A stretch of 64,000 nt of DNA, from the NCBI RefSeq assembly GCF_000826545.1, contig NZ_CDME01000003.1:1-64000 (forward strand), written 5' to 3'. The stretch comes from Kibdelosporangium sp. MJ126-NF4 (GTDB lineage: Bacteria > Actinomycetota > Actinomycetes > Mycobacteriales > Pseudonocardiaceae). The notes below the pieces were generated by a model, which made no database searches, was not told where the DNA came from, and saw nothing but the letters and a program-made list of their open reading frames with translations. Below, piece by piece: positions 46,850 to 56,464 of this stretch; positions within the stretch are counted from its first letter, which is position 1; each line of letters opens with the position of its first letter. The translations under genes were made by a program, and so were the position numbers.

Positions 46850-48190
46850 ATGACACGAGGAGAGGACGGGCCGGAGCGCAACCAGCGCACGGTGGCAGAG
46901 CTGCTCGCCAAGTACGGCGGCAGCTCGGAGGAGGCTGCGCCCCCGAGACGGCGCCGCCGCCGTGCCGACGACGCCGAGGAGACCGCGCCCCAGGCCATCA
47001 TCGACCGGGTCATGTCCGACAGCGGCAACCTGCCCCGGCTGCCCGCGGAGGAGCCGCCACCGCCGCAGCCCGAGCGGCGCCCGCAGCCCCCGGCCACCGG
47101 CAGGCGCCGGTCCGGCCCCGGCCACCAGTCGTCGGCACAGCTGCCCAAGCCGGTGCCCCCGCCGGTCGCGCCGCCCCCGCTGCCTCCCCAGGTGACGCAG
47201 GCGACCCAGCGGCAGATGCCGCCGGTGGCGCCGCCACCTGAGCGTCGCCCGCCGACCGAGCAGCGGCGGATGCCGCCGAACCCGGGCCAGGGCCCGGTCC
47301 AGAACTCGCAGTCGATGCCGCGCCCGAAGCCGCCACAGCCGAACCCGCCGCAGTCGTCAGGCCAGCTGCCGGGCCAGCAGTTGCCAGGTCAGCAATTGCC
47401 AGGTCAGCAATTGTCAGGGCAGTGGCCGACGCCACCGCCCGTGGCCCCACCGGCCGAGCCGGGTGGCCTCGCGGCGCGCCTGGACGGCCGCCCGGACCAT
47501 CGCCAGGACAGCCGCGCCGACATGCGCCTGCCGGTCGAGCAGCCGCCGATGCCCATGGAGGGCGTCACCGAGCAGATGCCACGCATCCCGGACGAGCCGC
47601 CAGGTCCGCCCGGGTCCCGCACGGGCCAGCACCCGGCGCCGCACCGCGTCGCCAGGAACCAGCGGTCCATGCCGATGCCCAATCCGGGAGCGCAACCAGC
47701 CTTCCCGCAGCACGAGCCCGACGAGCCGGACAACTACCCCACCGAGCACCACGGCTTCCAGCCCGTCGACGGCGAGCAGGCGACCCAGTTCGTCGAGGGC
47801 ATCGAACGCGACGAGGACGAGTACGACTCGCGCCCGTCGATGCCGTCGATCGAGCACGAGCGCCCGGTCGTCGCCGACGACGACTTCGACGACCTCGACG
47901 AGGCCGAAGCGGAGGACAAGCCCGGCTCACCGGTCAAGGAATGGCTGTCCATGGCCGGGCAGCTGGCGATCGGTGTGGTCGGCGGTGCCGCGCTCTGGCT
48001 CGGGTTCAACTGGCTGTGGGGCAAGATCCCGGCGGCCGCGCTGGTCGTCGCCCTTGTCGTGATCGTCGGCCTGGTCTGGGTGGTCCGCAAGATCCGCCGA
48101 GCCGACGACCTGCAGACCACGATCCTCACGGTGCTGGTCGGCCTGGTCGTGACGGTCTCGCCCGCAGCCATGCTGCTGCTCGCCAAGTAG
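46850..48190 (+). CDS. Proline-rich membrane protein (Rv0497-like)
   Basis: A 446-aa protein: an acidic/basic N-terminus (RRRRRRADDAEE), a long Pro/Gln-rich disordered region (about 60-330) including near-perfect repeats of the pentapeptide QLPGQ (47350-47420), an acidic stretch (ADDDFDDLDEAEAEDK) and three C-terminal hydrophobic segments (about 365-385, 388-408, 421-442). Same gene order as Rv0496-Rv0497-Rv0498. Function unknown; probably a membrane scaffold. Confidence 0.82.
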   Translation: MTRGEDGPERNQRTVAELLAKYGGSSEEAAPPRRRRRRADDAEETAPQAIIDRVMSDSGNLPRLPAEEPPPPQPERRPQPPATGRRRSGPGHQSSAQLPKPVPPPVAPPPLPPQVTQATQRQMPPVAPPPERRPPTEQRRMPPNPGQGPVQNSQSMPRPKPPQPNPPQSSGQLPGQQLPGQQLPGQQLSGQWPTPPPVAPPAEPGGLAARLDGRPDHRQDSRADMRLPVEQPPMPMEGVTEQMPRIPDEPPGPPGSRTGQHPAPHRVARNQRSMPMPNPGAQPAFPQHEPDEPDNYPTEHHGFQPVDGEQATQFVEGIERDEDEYDSRPSMPSIEHERPVVADDDFDDLDEAEAEDKPGSPVKEWLSMAGQLAIGVVGGAALWLGFNWLWGKIPAAALVVALVVIVGLVWVVRKIRRADDLQTTILTVLVGLVVTVSPAAMLLLAK

Positions 48191-48978
48191 TGGCCCGCAT
48201 CCCGGTCGGGCTGTCGACGGCGTCGGTGTGGCCGCAGAACGCGGCCGCGGGTTTCCAGATCGCCGGTGCGCTGGGCTACGACGGCGTCGAGGTGATGGTC
48301 TGGGCCGACGCGATCAGCCAGGACGTGGACGCGTTGCGGCGCTGTGCCCGCAACCACGGCGTGCCTGTGCTCGCCGTGCACGCGCCGTGTCTGCTGATCA
48401 CGCAACGGATCTGGTCGCCCGACCCCGAGGTGCGGTTGCGCCGCGCCGTCGAGGCGGCGATGGACCTGCACGCGCCGACGGTCGTGGTGCACCCGCCGTT
48501 CCGCTGGCAGCGCCGCTACGCCGACAAGTTCACCGACCTGGTGGCCGAGTTGGAGGACGACTCGGGCGTGGCGATCGCGGTGGAGAACATGTTCCCGGTC
48601 AAACCGTTGGCCAGAGCGCGAAGCGTGTCGGCGTTCAAACCGTCGATCGATCCGACCGATGCCGGGCACCGGCACTACACACTGGACCTCTCGCACACCG
48701 CCGCCGCGCAGGAGGACGCGTTGGCTCTGGCGAAACGAATGGGTCACGGGTTGCGGCACGTGCACCTCGCGGACGGCAGCGGAGCGCGCCGCGACGAGCA
48801 CCTGGTCCCCGGGCGCGGCACGCAGCCGTGCGACCAGATCTGCGAAACGTTGGCAGCGAACGGTTTCGACGGCCAAGTGGTGTTGGAGATCAACACCCGC
48901 AACGCGCGCAGCCCAGCGGATCGGGCCAAGGATCTCGCCGAATCGCTGCTTTTCGCGCGCCTTCACCTGGACCGGTGA
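48190..48978 (+). CDS. Xylose isomerase-like TIM-barrel protein
   Basis: A 262-aa protein; the GTG start overlaps the previous stop (TAGTG). It belongs to the AP-endonuclease-2/sugar phosphate isomerase family: GALGYDGVEVMVWADAISQD, VLAVHAPCLLITQRIWSPDP, VVVHPPFRWQRRYADKFTDL, IAVENMFPVKPLARA and HVHLADGSGARRDEHLVPGR supply the His/Glu/Asp metal ligands. The substrate is unknown; conserved neighbour of the ppx block (Rv0498). Confidence 0.87.
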   Translation: MARIPVGLSTASVWPQNAAAGFQIAGALGYDGVEVMVWADAISQDVDALRRCARNHGVPVLAVHAPCLLITQRIWSPDPEVRLRRAVEAAMDLHAPTVVVHPPFRWQRRYADKFTDLVAELEDDSGVAIAVENMFPVKPLARARSVSAFKPSIDPTDAGHRHYTLDLSHTAAAQEDALALAKRMGHGLRHVHLADGSGARRDEHLVPGRGTQPCDQICETLAANGFDGQVVLEINTRNARSPADRAKDLAESLLFARLHLDR

Positions 48979-49080
48979 CGTCTCCGGTGTTCGCCCGTAT
49001 GCCCGATTGACACCGGATCACCTGCGTACAAAAGGGATACGGCTCGAAGTGATCTTGGTATGTGGTCGTACAGTCTGTCC

Positions 49081-49998
49081 GTGCACCCGCTGCGATCGCT
49101 GATCCTCGCGGCGGCCGACAACGACGCGATCCGGCGTCTGGTCGCCACCGCTCCGGTCAGCCGAGACGTCGTCCGGCGGTTTGTCGCGGGCGAGCAGACG
49201 GCCGACGCGATCGGTGCGACCCGGGATCTGGTGGCTTCCGGCCGCCGGGTCACGCTCGACCACCTCGGTGAGGACGTCGCCGGGGAGGCGCAGGCCGACC
49301 GGAACGTTCGCGCCTACACGGAACTGCTCGACGCGCTGCACGCGGAGGGGCTCACGGCCCGAGCCGAGGTGAGCGTCAAGCTGTCCGCCGTCGGGCAGAA
49401 GCTCGACGAGCGGCTGGCATTGGACAATGCGTCGCGCGTATGTGCTGCCGCTGAACAATGTGGCACCACGGTCACGCTGGACATGGAGGATCACACCACC
49501 ACCGAATCGACTCTGCGGATACTGCGCGAACTGCGCCGTACGTGGCCGTCGACTGGCGCCGTGCTGCAGAGCTACCTGCGGCGGACACACGCCGACTGCC
49601 ACGCGCTGGCCGACAGCCGGGTCCGGCTGGTGAAGGGCGCGTACGCGGAACCGGAGTCGGTCGCGTTCGGCGGCCACGAGGTGGATCTGAACTACGTGCG
49701 TTGTGTGAACGCTCTCCTTTCCGGCGATGGGTACCCGATGTTCGCAACCCACGATCCCCGTTTGGTGCGTATTGTCGCTGAACGGGCGCGTTGGTACGAC
49801 CGGAAACCGGGGACCTACGAGTACCAAATGCTTTTCGGAGTCCGGCAGGACGAACAGCGCCGGCTGGCGAAGGAGGGGGAGACTGTGCGGGTCTACGTGC
49901 CCTATGGCTCTCAGTGGTACGGGTATTTGATGCGTCGGCTGGCCGAAAGGCCTGCCAATACGACATTCTTCGCGCGTGCACTGGTCAGCCATTCGTGA
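49081..49998 (+). CDS. Proline dehydrogenase (PRODH)
   Basis: A 305-aa FAD-dependent TIM barrel: DHLGEDVAGEAQADRNVRAY, ARAEVSVKLSAVGQKLDERL, VTLDMEDHTTTESTLRI, VLQSYLRRTHADCHALADSR, RLVKGAYAEPESVAFGGHEV and the C-terminal VYVPYGSQWYGYLMRRLAER. It oxidises proline to pyrroline-5-carboxylate in the first step of proline catabolism. GTG 49081 (VHPLRSLILAAAD) fits the family N-terminus; ATG 49060 would add seven residues. Two genes upstream of proC, which catalyses the opposite direction. Confidence 0.93.
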   Translation: MHPLRSLILAAADNDAIRRLVATAPVSRDVVRRFVAGEQTADAIGATRDLVASGRRVTLDHLGEDVAGEAQADRNVRAYTELLDALHAEGLTARAEVSVKLSAVGQKLDERLALDNASRVCAAAEQCGTTVTLDMEDHTTTESTLRILRELRRTWPSTGAVLQSYLRRTHADCHALADSRVRLVKGAYAEPESVAFGGHEVDLNYVRCVNALLSGDGYPMFATHDPRLVRIVAERARWYDRKPGTYEYQMLFGVRQDEQRRLAKEGETVRVYVPYGSQWYGYLMRRLAERPANTTFFARALVSHS

Positions 49999-50015
49999 AC
50001 GGGCGAGGAAGCAAC

Positions 50016-50822
50016 GTGATCTCGTTCAGCACAGCCGCAGCCATCCGCCCACTAGGTGATGGCACATTCACCGCGGAATTGCCTGCCGAATGGACAGTCG
50101 GAGGCAAACCGCACGGTGGTTTCCTGCTCGCGCTGCTCGCCAAGACGGCAGTCGCGTTGCACACAGGCAACGGCACACCGCTCGTCGACCCGCTCGCGGT
50201 CAGTGCGCAGTTCCTGCACTCACCCGGTGTCGGCCCGGCGCTGCTGCGCACGGAGGTGCGCAAGACAGGCAGGCAGGCCACTGTGGTCGCGGTCAACCTC
50301 GAACAACGAGGACGCAGCTGCGTCGAGGCCGTGATCACCACGGGCCGCCTGCCGCGCGACCGTGCCGCGTGGACGGACCTGCCGAACCAGTCGGCCGAGC
50401 CACCGGGCAACGCGATCGACATCTCGAACCTGCCGTCGGCGTCGATGTTCCGGCTGACCGAGGGCTGCGACGTCCGGCTCGACCCGTCCGGTGCGGGCTT
50501 CCTGCACGGGCACGTCGGCGACCCGCTGCGGCTACGGCTGTGGGCGCGCCCTCGCGGCGAGCACGCGGACCCGTTGTTCGCGCTCGTCGCCGGGGACATC
50601 TCCATGCCGGTCACGTTCAACCTGGGCCGGATGGGATGGTCGCCTGCCGTGCAGCTGACCGCGCTGCTGCGATCCCGGCCCGCGCCGGGCTGGCTGCGCA
50701 TCCAGGTCGACTGCCGCGCCGTGCACGGAGCGTGGTTCGACTCGGACGCCACCGTGGTGGACTCGACCGGACGCCTGGTGTGCCAGGCACGGCAGCTGGC
50801 CCTGACGGCGACCACGGGCTGA
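50016..50822 (+). CDS. Acyl-CoA thioesterase (TesB-like, double hotdog)
   Basis: A 268-aa protein; the GTG at 50016 has GAGGAA five bases upstream, better than the GTG at 49995. The double hotdog fold shows VGGKPHGGFLLALLAKTAVA (first hotdog HGG motif), VSAQFLHSPGVGPALLRTEV and, in the second half, WDSDATV-like ...GAWFDSDATVVDSTGRLVCQ. It would hydrolyse an acyl-CoA; chain length unknown. Confidence 0.82.
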   Translation: MISFSTAAAIRPLGDGTFTAELPAEWTVGGKPHGGFLLALLAKTAVALHTGNGTPLVDPLAVSAQFLHSPGVGPALLRTEVRKTGRQATVVAVNLEQRGRSCVEAVITTGRLPRDRAAWTDLPNQSAEPPGNAIDISNLPSASMFRLTEGCDVRLDPSGAGFLHGHVGDPLRLRLWARPRGEHADPLFALVAGDISMPVTFNLGRMGWSPAVQLTALLRSRPAPGWLRIQVDCRAVHGAWFDSDATVVDSTGRLVCQARQLALTATTG

Positions 50823-50841
50823 TCTGGCACGCTTGTGGGTC

Positions 50842-51651
50842 ATGACGACCATCGCTGTGCTGGGGGCTGGCAAGATCGGTGAGGCGCTGCTGTCCGGGCT
50901 GCTGTCCGGTGGGCGCAGCCCGGACGAGCTGCTGTTCACCGAGCGTTACCGCGAGCGTGCGGCGGAGCTGAGCAAGCAGTACGGCATCCGCGCGGTCGAC
51001 GTGCCGACCGCGGCGGCGCAGGCCGATGTGCTCGTCGTGGCGGTCAAGCCACAGGACATCGACCCGGTGCTGGAGGAGCTCGCGCCGGTCGTCAGCGACC
51101 GCAACCTGGTCGTTTCGCTGTGCGCGGGCCTGCCGACCTCGCTGTACGAGCGCAAGCTGCCCGACAGCGTGCCGGTGGTGCGTGTGATGCCGAACACGCC
51201 GATGCTGGTCGGCCAGGCGATGAGTGTGATCTCCGCGGGCAGGCACGCCAAGGCGCAGCACCTCGAGCTGGTCGAGGAGCTGCTGTCCACGGTCGGCGAG
51301 GTGATCAGGGTGCCCGAGGCACAGCAGGACGCGGTCACCGCGCTGTCCGGCTCCGGCCCGGCGTACTTCTTCTACCTGGTCGAGGCGATGATCGACGCGG
51401 GCATCCTGCTCGGCATCCCGCGAAACGTCGCCGAGAAACTGATCATCCAGTCGGCGGTCGGCGCGGCGACCATGCTGGCCGAGACCGGCACCCACCCGGT
51501 GATCCTTCGGGAGGCCGTCACGTCGCCCGCAGGCACCACGATCATGGCCATCCGGGAGTTGGAGCGGCACGGCGTGCGCGCCGCGTTGCTCGCCGCGATC
51601 GAGGCGGCACGCGACCGCTCCCAGGAACTCGGCAAGGCCCACGAGGGCTAA
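50842..51651 (+). CDS. proC: Pyrroline-5-carboxylate reductase
   Basis: A 269-aa protein starting MTTIAVLGAGKIGEALLSGL (Rossmann GxGxxG). Further signatures are VVAVKPQDIDPVLEELAPVV, VVRVMPNTPMLVGQAMSVIS and the C-terminal SGSGPAYFFYLVEAMIDAGI, LREAVTSPAGTTIMAIRELE. It makes proline from pyrroline-5-carboxylate with NAD(P)H. Followed, as in mycobacteria, by bldC and the small ribosomal protein gene. Confidence 0.95.
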   Translation: MTTIAVLGAGKIGEALLSGLLSGGRSPDELLFTERYRERAAELSKQYGIRAVDVPTAAAQADVLVVAVKPQDIDPVLEELAPVVSDRNLVVSLCAGLPTSLYERKLPDSVPVVRVMPNTPMLVGQAMSVISAGRHAKAQHLELVEELLSTVGEVIRVPEAQQDAVTALSGSGPAYFFYLVEAMIDAGILLGIPRNVAEKLIIQSAVGAATMLAETGTHPVILREAVTSPAGTTIMAIRELERHGVRAALLAAIEAARDRSQELGKAHEG

Positions 51652-51802
51652 CAGCGCGTGTTGGGCAGGCGGTATGCACTTACGCGTTTGGCGGGTCGCA
51701 TGTGTCACACGTGTCCCGCTACTCTCTTGAGAAGCACGTGCGTGTCGATACTGCCGATGGGGAAGATCGGTAGCGCGACGCGTGGCTAAGGACGCGTGAA
51801 CC

Positions 51803-52033
51803 ATGCCGACCAACAACAGAAGTGAGCCGACTCCGATCACCCCGACGACCATCAGCCAGGTGCAGTTCCTGACGGTGGCCGAGGTCGCCAAGATGATGCG
51901 GGTCTCGAAGATGACCGTGTACCGGTTGGTGCACTCCGGTGAGCTGCCCGCCGTACGGGTCGGGAAGTCGTTCCGGGTGCCCGAGAAAGCAGTGCACACG
52001 TACCTGGAGAACGCGTACTTCGACGCTGGATGA
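51803..52033 (+). CDS. bldC: Developmental regulator BldC (MerR-like helix-turn-helix)
   Basis: A 76-aa DNA-binding protein: [20 protein letters not shown] and [20 protein letters not shown] form a winged HTH of the excisionase/MerR kind, and it ends with [10 protein letters not shown]. In Streptomyces BldC binds cooperatively to direct repeats and controls entry to development. Short size and the Rv0500A-like position beside proC support the assignment. Confidence 0.93.
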   Translation: MPTNNRSEPTPITPTTISQVQFLTVAEVAKMMRVSKMTVYRLVHSGELPAVRVGKSFRVPEKAVHTYLENAYFDAG

Positions 52034-52134
52034 AGCCACTCGGTGGCCGCCGGGTAAACTCGGCGGTCGCTGCGTGTGCCCTGATGTGGCCCTGCGCGGA
52101 TACGAACCACCAAGAGACAAGGCGAGGACCCCGT

Positions 52135-52236
52135 ATGGGCTCGGTTATCAAGAAGCGCCGCAAGCGCATGTCCAAGAAGAAGCACCGCAAGTTGCTGCGC
52201 AAGACCAGGCACGCGCGTCGCAAGCAGGGCAAGTAA
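52135..52236 (+). CDS. Small ribosomal protein bS22 (AURKAIP1/COX24 domain)
   Basis: A 33-aa, extremely basic protein: [20 protein letters not shown] and [13 protein letters not shown]. It matches the short actinobacterial 30S protein bS22 (Rv0500B-like), which binds near the decoding region of the small subunit. The neighbouring bldC gene and the exact length are conserved. Confidence 0.93.
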   Translation: MGSVIKKRRKRMSKKKHRKLLRKTRHARRKQGK

Positions 52237-52370
52237 GTCCCGGCTGAGCCGATCGGGTGATACTCGGGAAACCCTGTGTGACCTGCGTTAACACCTCGTA
52301 TCTGGGTGCCTGTTTCCGGACAGTGGGCGAGTAGGCTACCGGCGGTCAGTACGCCTGTAGAGGGGATCGA

Positions 52371-53399
52371 ATGACGCCCAAGGTCGTCTTGGTCACCGGA
52401 GCAGGCGGGTACGTCGGAGCACATCTGGCCGCACGCCTCGCCGCCAACCCGGACATCGAACGAGTACTCGGAGTGGACACCGCTCCGCCCGCCAAGGACC
52501 TGTTGACGTCCATGGGGCGGGCGGAGTTCGTCCGCGCCGACATCCGCAACCCGCTGATCGCCAAGGTCATCTCCTCGGCAAGGGTGGACACAGTCGTCCA
52601 CGCCGCGACCACGGCCAGCCCGCCGGGACCGGCCCGTCGCACGGCGATCAAAGAGATGAACGTGATCGGCACCATGCAGCTGCTCGCGGCCTGCCAGCGT
52701 TCGCCGCAGGTCCGCAAGCTGGTGGTGAAGTCCAGCGCGGCCGTCTACGGCGCCGGAGCGCGCGTACCGGCCGTATGCAGCGAGGACATGGCGCCGAAGG
52801 ACATCTCCCGAGGCGGATACGCCAGGGACGCCGTCGAAGTCGAAGGCTATGTGCGCGGCTTCACACGGCGTCGTCCTGATGTGCGCGTGACGACCATGCG
52901 GCTGACCAACATGATCGGCCCGGGCATCGACACGGTGCTCACGCGCTATTTCGCGTTGCCCGTCGTGCCGACTGTGCTCGGCTACGACGCGCGTGTTCAA
53001 CTGCTGCACCCCGAGGACGCGTTGGCCGTTCTCGAGCGAGCCACCACAACCGACCTGCCAGGCGTGTACAACGTAGGTGGGGATGGTGTGCTCACGTTGT
53101 CCCAGGCGATCCGCAGGGCTGGCCGCGTTGGCGTGCCGGTGCCGCGAGTCGCGATGCCGACTGCCGCGCGAGTGTTCCGCAACGCGCGTGGCGTGGACTT
53201 CTCGGACGACCAGATCCAGTTCCTGAACTACGGCCGGGTTGTGGACACCACCAGGCTGAAGCAGGATTTCGGCTTCACACCGCGGTGGAGCACGCGTCAG
53301 GCGTTCGATGACTACGTACACGGCCGAGGCCTGCGCCCGCTGCTCGATCCGGGCGGTCTCGCCGCACTGGAGAACAGGATCCGCCGAACCGATGGGTGA
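52371..53399 (+). CDS. NAD-dependent epimerase/dehydratase
   Basis: A 342-aa extended SDR: VVLVTGAGGYVGAHLAARLA (GxxGxxG), VDTVVHAATTASPPGPARRT, LVVKSSAAVYGAGARVPAVC (Ser) and YARDAVEVEGYVRGF, where the usual YxxxK catalytic pair appears as YARDAVE without Lys, so redox catalysis is uncertain. Corresponds in position to Rv0501 (galE2). It may act on a nucleotide sugar or lipid intermediate together with the acyltransferase that follows. Confidence 0.85.
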   Translation: MTPKVVLVTGAGGYVGAHLAARLAANPDIERVLGVDTAPPAKDLLTSMGRAEFVRADIRNPLIAKVISSARVDTVVHAATTASPPGPARRTAIKEMNVIGTMQLLAACQRSPQVRKLVVKSSAAVYGAGARVPAVCSEDMAPKDISRGGYARDAVEVEGYVRGFTRRRPDVRVTTMRLTNMIGPGIDTVLTRYFALPVVPTVLGYDARVQLLHPEDALAVLERATTTDLPGVYNVGGDGVLTLSQAIRRAGRVGVPVPRVAMPTAARVFRNARGVDFSDDQIQFLNYGRVVDTTRLKQDFGFTPRWSTRQAFDDYVHGRGLRPLLDPGGLAALENRIRRTDG

Positions 53400-53406
53400 A
53401 AGGGTC

Positions 53407-54396
53407 ATGCAGGAAGCCCAAGTGATTCCGCTCCGCAGCCCCGAACAACGTCGTCGGATGAACCGATCTTTCTCGTCCCCGGTGGACTCGCGTCCGCCGG
53501 TCGAACCGACCCCGCTGCGGCCCACACCGGAGCCGACCGGCGTCCAGCATCAGCTGGCCAACGCCATCGGTTTCCTGCGCAAGCGGCTGACCGGGGACTA
53601 CGCGGTCGACGAGTTCGGCTTCGACAAGCAGTTGACTGAGAACGTCATCCTGCCGCCGCTGCGGTTGATGTACGAGAAATGGTTCCGGGTCGAGGCGATC
53701 GGCACCGAGAACCTGCCCGCCGACGGCGGCGCGCTGATCGTGTCGAACCATTCCGGCACGGTGCCGCTGGACTCGGTGATGACCGGTATCGCCGTGCACG
53801 ACAACACCTCGCCGAACCGCTTCCTGCGGATGCTCGGCGCAGACCTGGTGTTCCAGGTGCCGGTGCTGGGCGCGCTGGCCCGCAAGACCGGGCAGACACT
53901 GGCGTGCGGCGCCGACGCGGAACGCCTGCTCAACGACGGTGAGCTGGTCGGCGTGTGGCCGGAGGGCTTCAAGGGCGTCGGCAAGCCGTTCGCCGACCGG
54001 TACAAGCTGCAGCGGTTCGGCAGGGGCGGGTTCGTCTCCGCGGCGCTGCGCACGGGTGTGCCGATCATCCCGGTGTCGGTGGTGGGCGCCGAGGAGATCT
54101 ACCCGAAGATCGGCGACATCAAGCCGCTGGCCAGGCTGCTCGGCTTCCCCTACTTCCCGGTCACGCCGACGTTCCCGTTGCTCGGCCCGCTCGGCGCGGT
54201 TCCGCTGCCGTCGAAGTGGTACATCGAGTTCGGCGAGCCGATCAGGACCGACCAGCACGACCCGGCGGACGCCGACGACCCGATGATCGTCTTCAACCTG
54301 TCCGACCAGGTGCGGGAAACCATCCAGCAGACGCTGTACCGGCTACTGGGACAGCGGCCCGGCATCTTCCGTGGTGAAAAGAAACCGAACGCGTAA
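53407..54396 (+). CDS. PlsC-type acyltransferase (Rv0502-like)
   Basis: A 329-aa protein. The N-terminal part (MQEAQVIPLRSPEQRRRMNR) is disordered; the acyltransferase domain (about 95-290) shows LRLMYEKWFRVEAIGTENLP, ALIVSNHSGTVPLDSVMTGI (NHSGTVPLD, the HxxxxD equivalent), VGVWPEGFKGVGKPFADRYK (EG motif) and PIIPVSVVGAEEIYPKIGDI. It acylates a phospholipid precursor or sugar at the membrane. An ATG at 53392 would give five more residues. It follows the epimerase with small overlap. Confidence 0.85.
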   Translation: MQEAQVIPLRSPEQRRRMNRSFSSPVDSRPPVEPTPLRPTPEPTGVQHQLANAIGFLRKRLTGDYAVDEFGFDKQLTENVILPPLRLMYEKWFRVEAIGTENLPADGGALIVSNHSGTVPLDSVMTGIAVHDNTSPNRFLRMLGADLVFQVPVLGALARKTGQTLACGADAERLLNDGELVGVWPEGFKGVGKPFADRYKLQRFGRGGFVSAALRTGVPIIPVSVVGAEEIYPKIGDIKPLARLLGFPYFPVTPTFPLLGPLGAVPLPSKWYIEFGEPIRTDQHDPADADDPMIVFNLSDQVRETIQQTLYRLLGQRPGIFRGEKKPNA

Positions 54397-54426
54397 CTGT
54401 CGGTCTCTCCAGTTCGTTATCCCAGT

Positions 54427-55470
54427 GTGGACAGCGGACCGAGTCATGACCAGACCGAGCGTTTCGCTCGTGCGCTGGACGCCGACTCTGTCGACGCCGA
54501 ATTCGCGAACGAGCTCGCGATCGTGGCCGCGCTCGGCGAGCTGGACCTCGGCCCGGACGAGCAGGCCCGTGAGCGCATGCTCGCCAAGGCGACACCGCCG
54601 CCGGTCAGCTCGCGGCGCAGCCGGTTCCTCGTGGCTGTGGCCGCGGCGGTCGTGCTGGTGTTCGCGCTGGCCGGGATGAGCCTGCTGCTGTCCCGTGACG
54701 CGCTGCCCGGTGACACGCTGTACGGCGTCAAGCGCACAGCGGAAGCCGCTTCGCTCGGGCTGACGTTCGGTGACGAGTCGAAAGCGCTGAAGTACCTGGA
54801 GTTCGCGGCAGCCAGGGTCGACGAGGTGGAAACCCTGGCGCAGCGCACCGATCCGACCGAGGCGCCGGTCGGCGGGTACCTGACCGCGCTGACGGACTTC
54901 GACGCCGACGCCACCCAGGCGTCACGCCAGCTGATCGCGCTGGCGACCCGCGGCGACGTGCAGCAACTGGACTCCCTGCGCTCATGGTCGACACAGCAGA
55001 GCACGCGGCTGGCGGCGGTGAACGGCCACCTGCCCGCGCCGGTCCAGACACGGGCGGCCACGTCCCGGAAGTTGCTGGACACCATCGCGGACCGGTCGGC
55101 GATCCTGCTCGGCCGCGCGGACTGCTACCAGATCACCAGCGGGAACACCGACGACATCGGCGCGCTGCCCGCCACCGACGCGTGCCACCGCGACACGGCG
55201 AGCACGATCAAGCCCAGCGCCCCGGACGTGCCGGGGCCCACGACGGTGCCGCCGCGCCTGCAGGCCTCGTACCCGTCTCCGCCGCCCGTCTCGACCGCGC
55301 CGACGCCGCCACCTGCGACAACGTCCCAGCCCGCGTTGCCGTTGGTGCCGTCTTCGGTGCCGACACCCAGCCGTCCGGTGCCGCCCCTGCCGACGCCTCC
55401 ACAGCTGCCCGTTCCGATTCTCGAGGTTCCCCCCTTGCTGCCCGGACTCCCGGCGATCCGCGTCGGGTGA
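54427..55470 (+). CDS. DUF5667 membrane protein, probable RsbN-type anti-sigma
   Basis: A 347-aa protein (GTG start): a cytoplasmic N-terminus (about 1-65) with LDADSVDAEFANELAIVAAL, one transmembrane helix (about 68-88, FLVAVAAAVVLVFALAGMSL), a DUF5667 domain (LPGDTLYGVKRTAEAASLGL, ESKALKYLEFAAARVDEVET) and a long Pro/Ser-rich tail. In Streptomyces a DUF5667-type protein, RsbN, is the anti-sigma of BldN; the BldN-like sigma gene lies about 2 kb away here on the other strand. The partnership is inferred, not shown. Confidence 0.78.
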   Translation: MDSGPSHDQTERFARALDADSVDAEFANELAIVAALGELDLGPDEQARERMLAKATPPPVSSRRSRFLVAVAAAVVLVFALAGMSLLLSRDALPGDTLYGVKRTAEAASLGLTFGDESKALKYLEFAAARVDEVETLAQRTDPTEAPVGGYLTALTDFDADATQASRQLIALATRGDVQQLDSLRSWSTQQSTRLAAVNGHLPAPVQTRAATSRKLLDTIADRSAILLGRADCYQITSGNTDDIGALPATDACHRDTASTIKPSAPDVPGPTTVPPRLQASYPSPPPVSTAPTPPPATTSQPALPLVPSSVPTPSRPVPPLPTPPQLPVPILEVPPLLPGLPAIRVG

Positions 55471-55497
55471 CGCGTCACGGGTCAGTACCCTGTGTCG

Positions 55498-56430
55498 ATG
55501 GGGGTAACTCGCGAAATTCCCGGAGGCTCGGTGGTGACCCGCAGGCGCGACAAGGACAAGCACCCGGAGCTGGAGCGGCTGGCCGCGCTCGCCGGTGCGG
55601 CCTCCGCAGACGCCGCGGTGGCCATGGAGACCGAGGCACCGCCGGTGACCGGACCACCGGACCTGACAGCGGCGGCGTTCTTCGACGTGGACAACACAAT
55701 GATGATGGGCGCGTCGATCTTCCACTTCGCGCGGGGAATGGCGGCCCGAAAGTTCTTCACCACCGGTGACCTGGCCAGGTTCGCGCTGGAGCAGGCCAAA
55801 TTCCGGCTGCTGGGCAGCGAGAGCAAGGAAGGCATCCGCAAGAGCAGGGAAACAGGCCTCGGGTTCATCGCCGGGCACAGCGTCGACGAGATGCGCGCGC
55901 ACGGCGAGGAGATCTACGACGAGCTGATGTCGGACAAGATCTGGGCAGGAACCAGGGCGCTCGCCCAGATGCACATGGACGCGGGCCAGCGAGTCTGGCT
56001 GGTCACCGCGACCCCGGTCGACCTGGCCGCGATCATCGCTCGGCGCCTCGGCCTGACCGGAGCCCTGGGAACAGTCCTGGGCAGCGAGAACGGCGTCTAC
56101 ACCGGCAAGCTCGTCGGCGACCTCCTACACGGCCGCGCGAAAGCGCACGCGGTCCGCGCGCTGGCCGCCCGTGAAGGCCTGGACCTGCGACGCTGCTCGG
56201 CCTACTCGGACTCGGTGAACGACGTCCCGATGCTCTCGGTAGTGGGAACAGCGGTCGCGATCAACCCGGACGGAGAACTGCGCGACGAGGCGAAGCGGCG
56301 CGGCTGGGAGATCAGAGACTTCCGAACCGGCCGAAAAGCCGCGAAAATCGGCGTGCCATCAGTACTGGGCGCGGGCGCCATCGCAGGTGCGATCGCCGCA
56401 GGCATGGCGTACAGACGCCGCCTCTCGTAG
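55498..56430 (+). CDS. HAD-IB family phosphatase (SerB-like)
   Basis: A 310-aa protein. Residues about 60-290 form a HAD domain: [20 protein letters not shown] (motif I, DxDxT variant DVDNT), [15 protein letters not shown] (motif II), and [20 protein letters not shown] (motif IV, SDSxND). The hydrophobic C-terminus ([20 protein letters not shown]) could anchor it to the membrane. It resembles the Rv0505c (SerB1) group; the substrate is uncertain. A GTG at 55492 is an alternative start. Repeats F and G follow. Confidence 0.85.
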   Translation: MGVTREIPGGSVVTRRRDKDKHPELERLAALAGAASADAAVAMETEAPPVTGPPDLTAAAFFDVDNTMMMGASIFHFARGMAARKFFTTGDLARFALEQAKFRLLGSESKEGIRKSRETGLGFIAGHSVDEMRAHGEEIYDELMSDKIWAGTRALAQMHMDAGQRVWLVTATPVDLAAIIARRLGLTGALGTVLGSENGVYTGKLVGDLLHGRAKAHAVRALAAREGLDLRRCSAYSDSVNDVPMLSVVGTAVAINPDGELRDEAKRRGWEIRDFRTGRKAAKIGVPSVLGAGAIAGAIAAGMAYRRRLS

Positions 56431-56464
56431 GCGACTCCACAAACCTCAAGAGCGTGACCAGTGG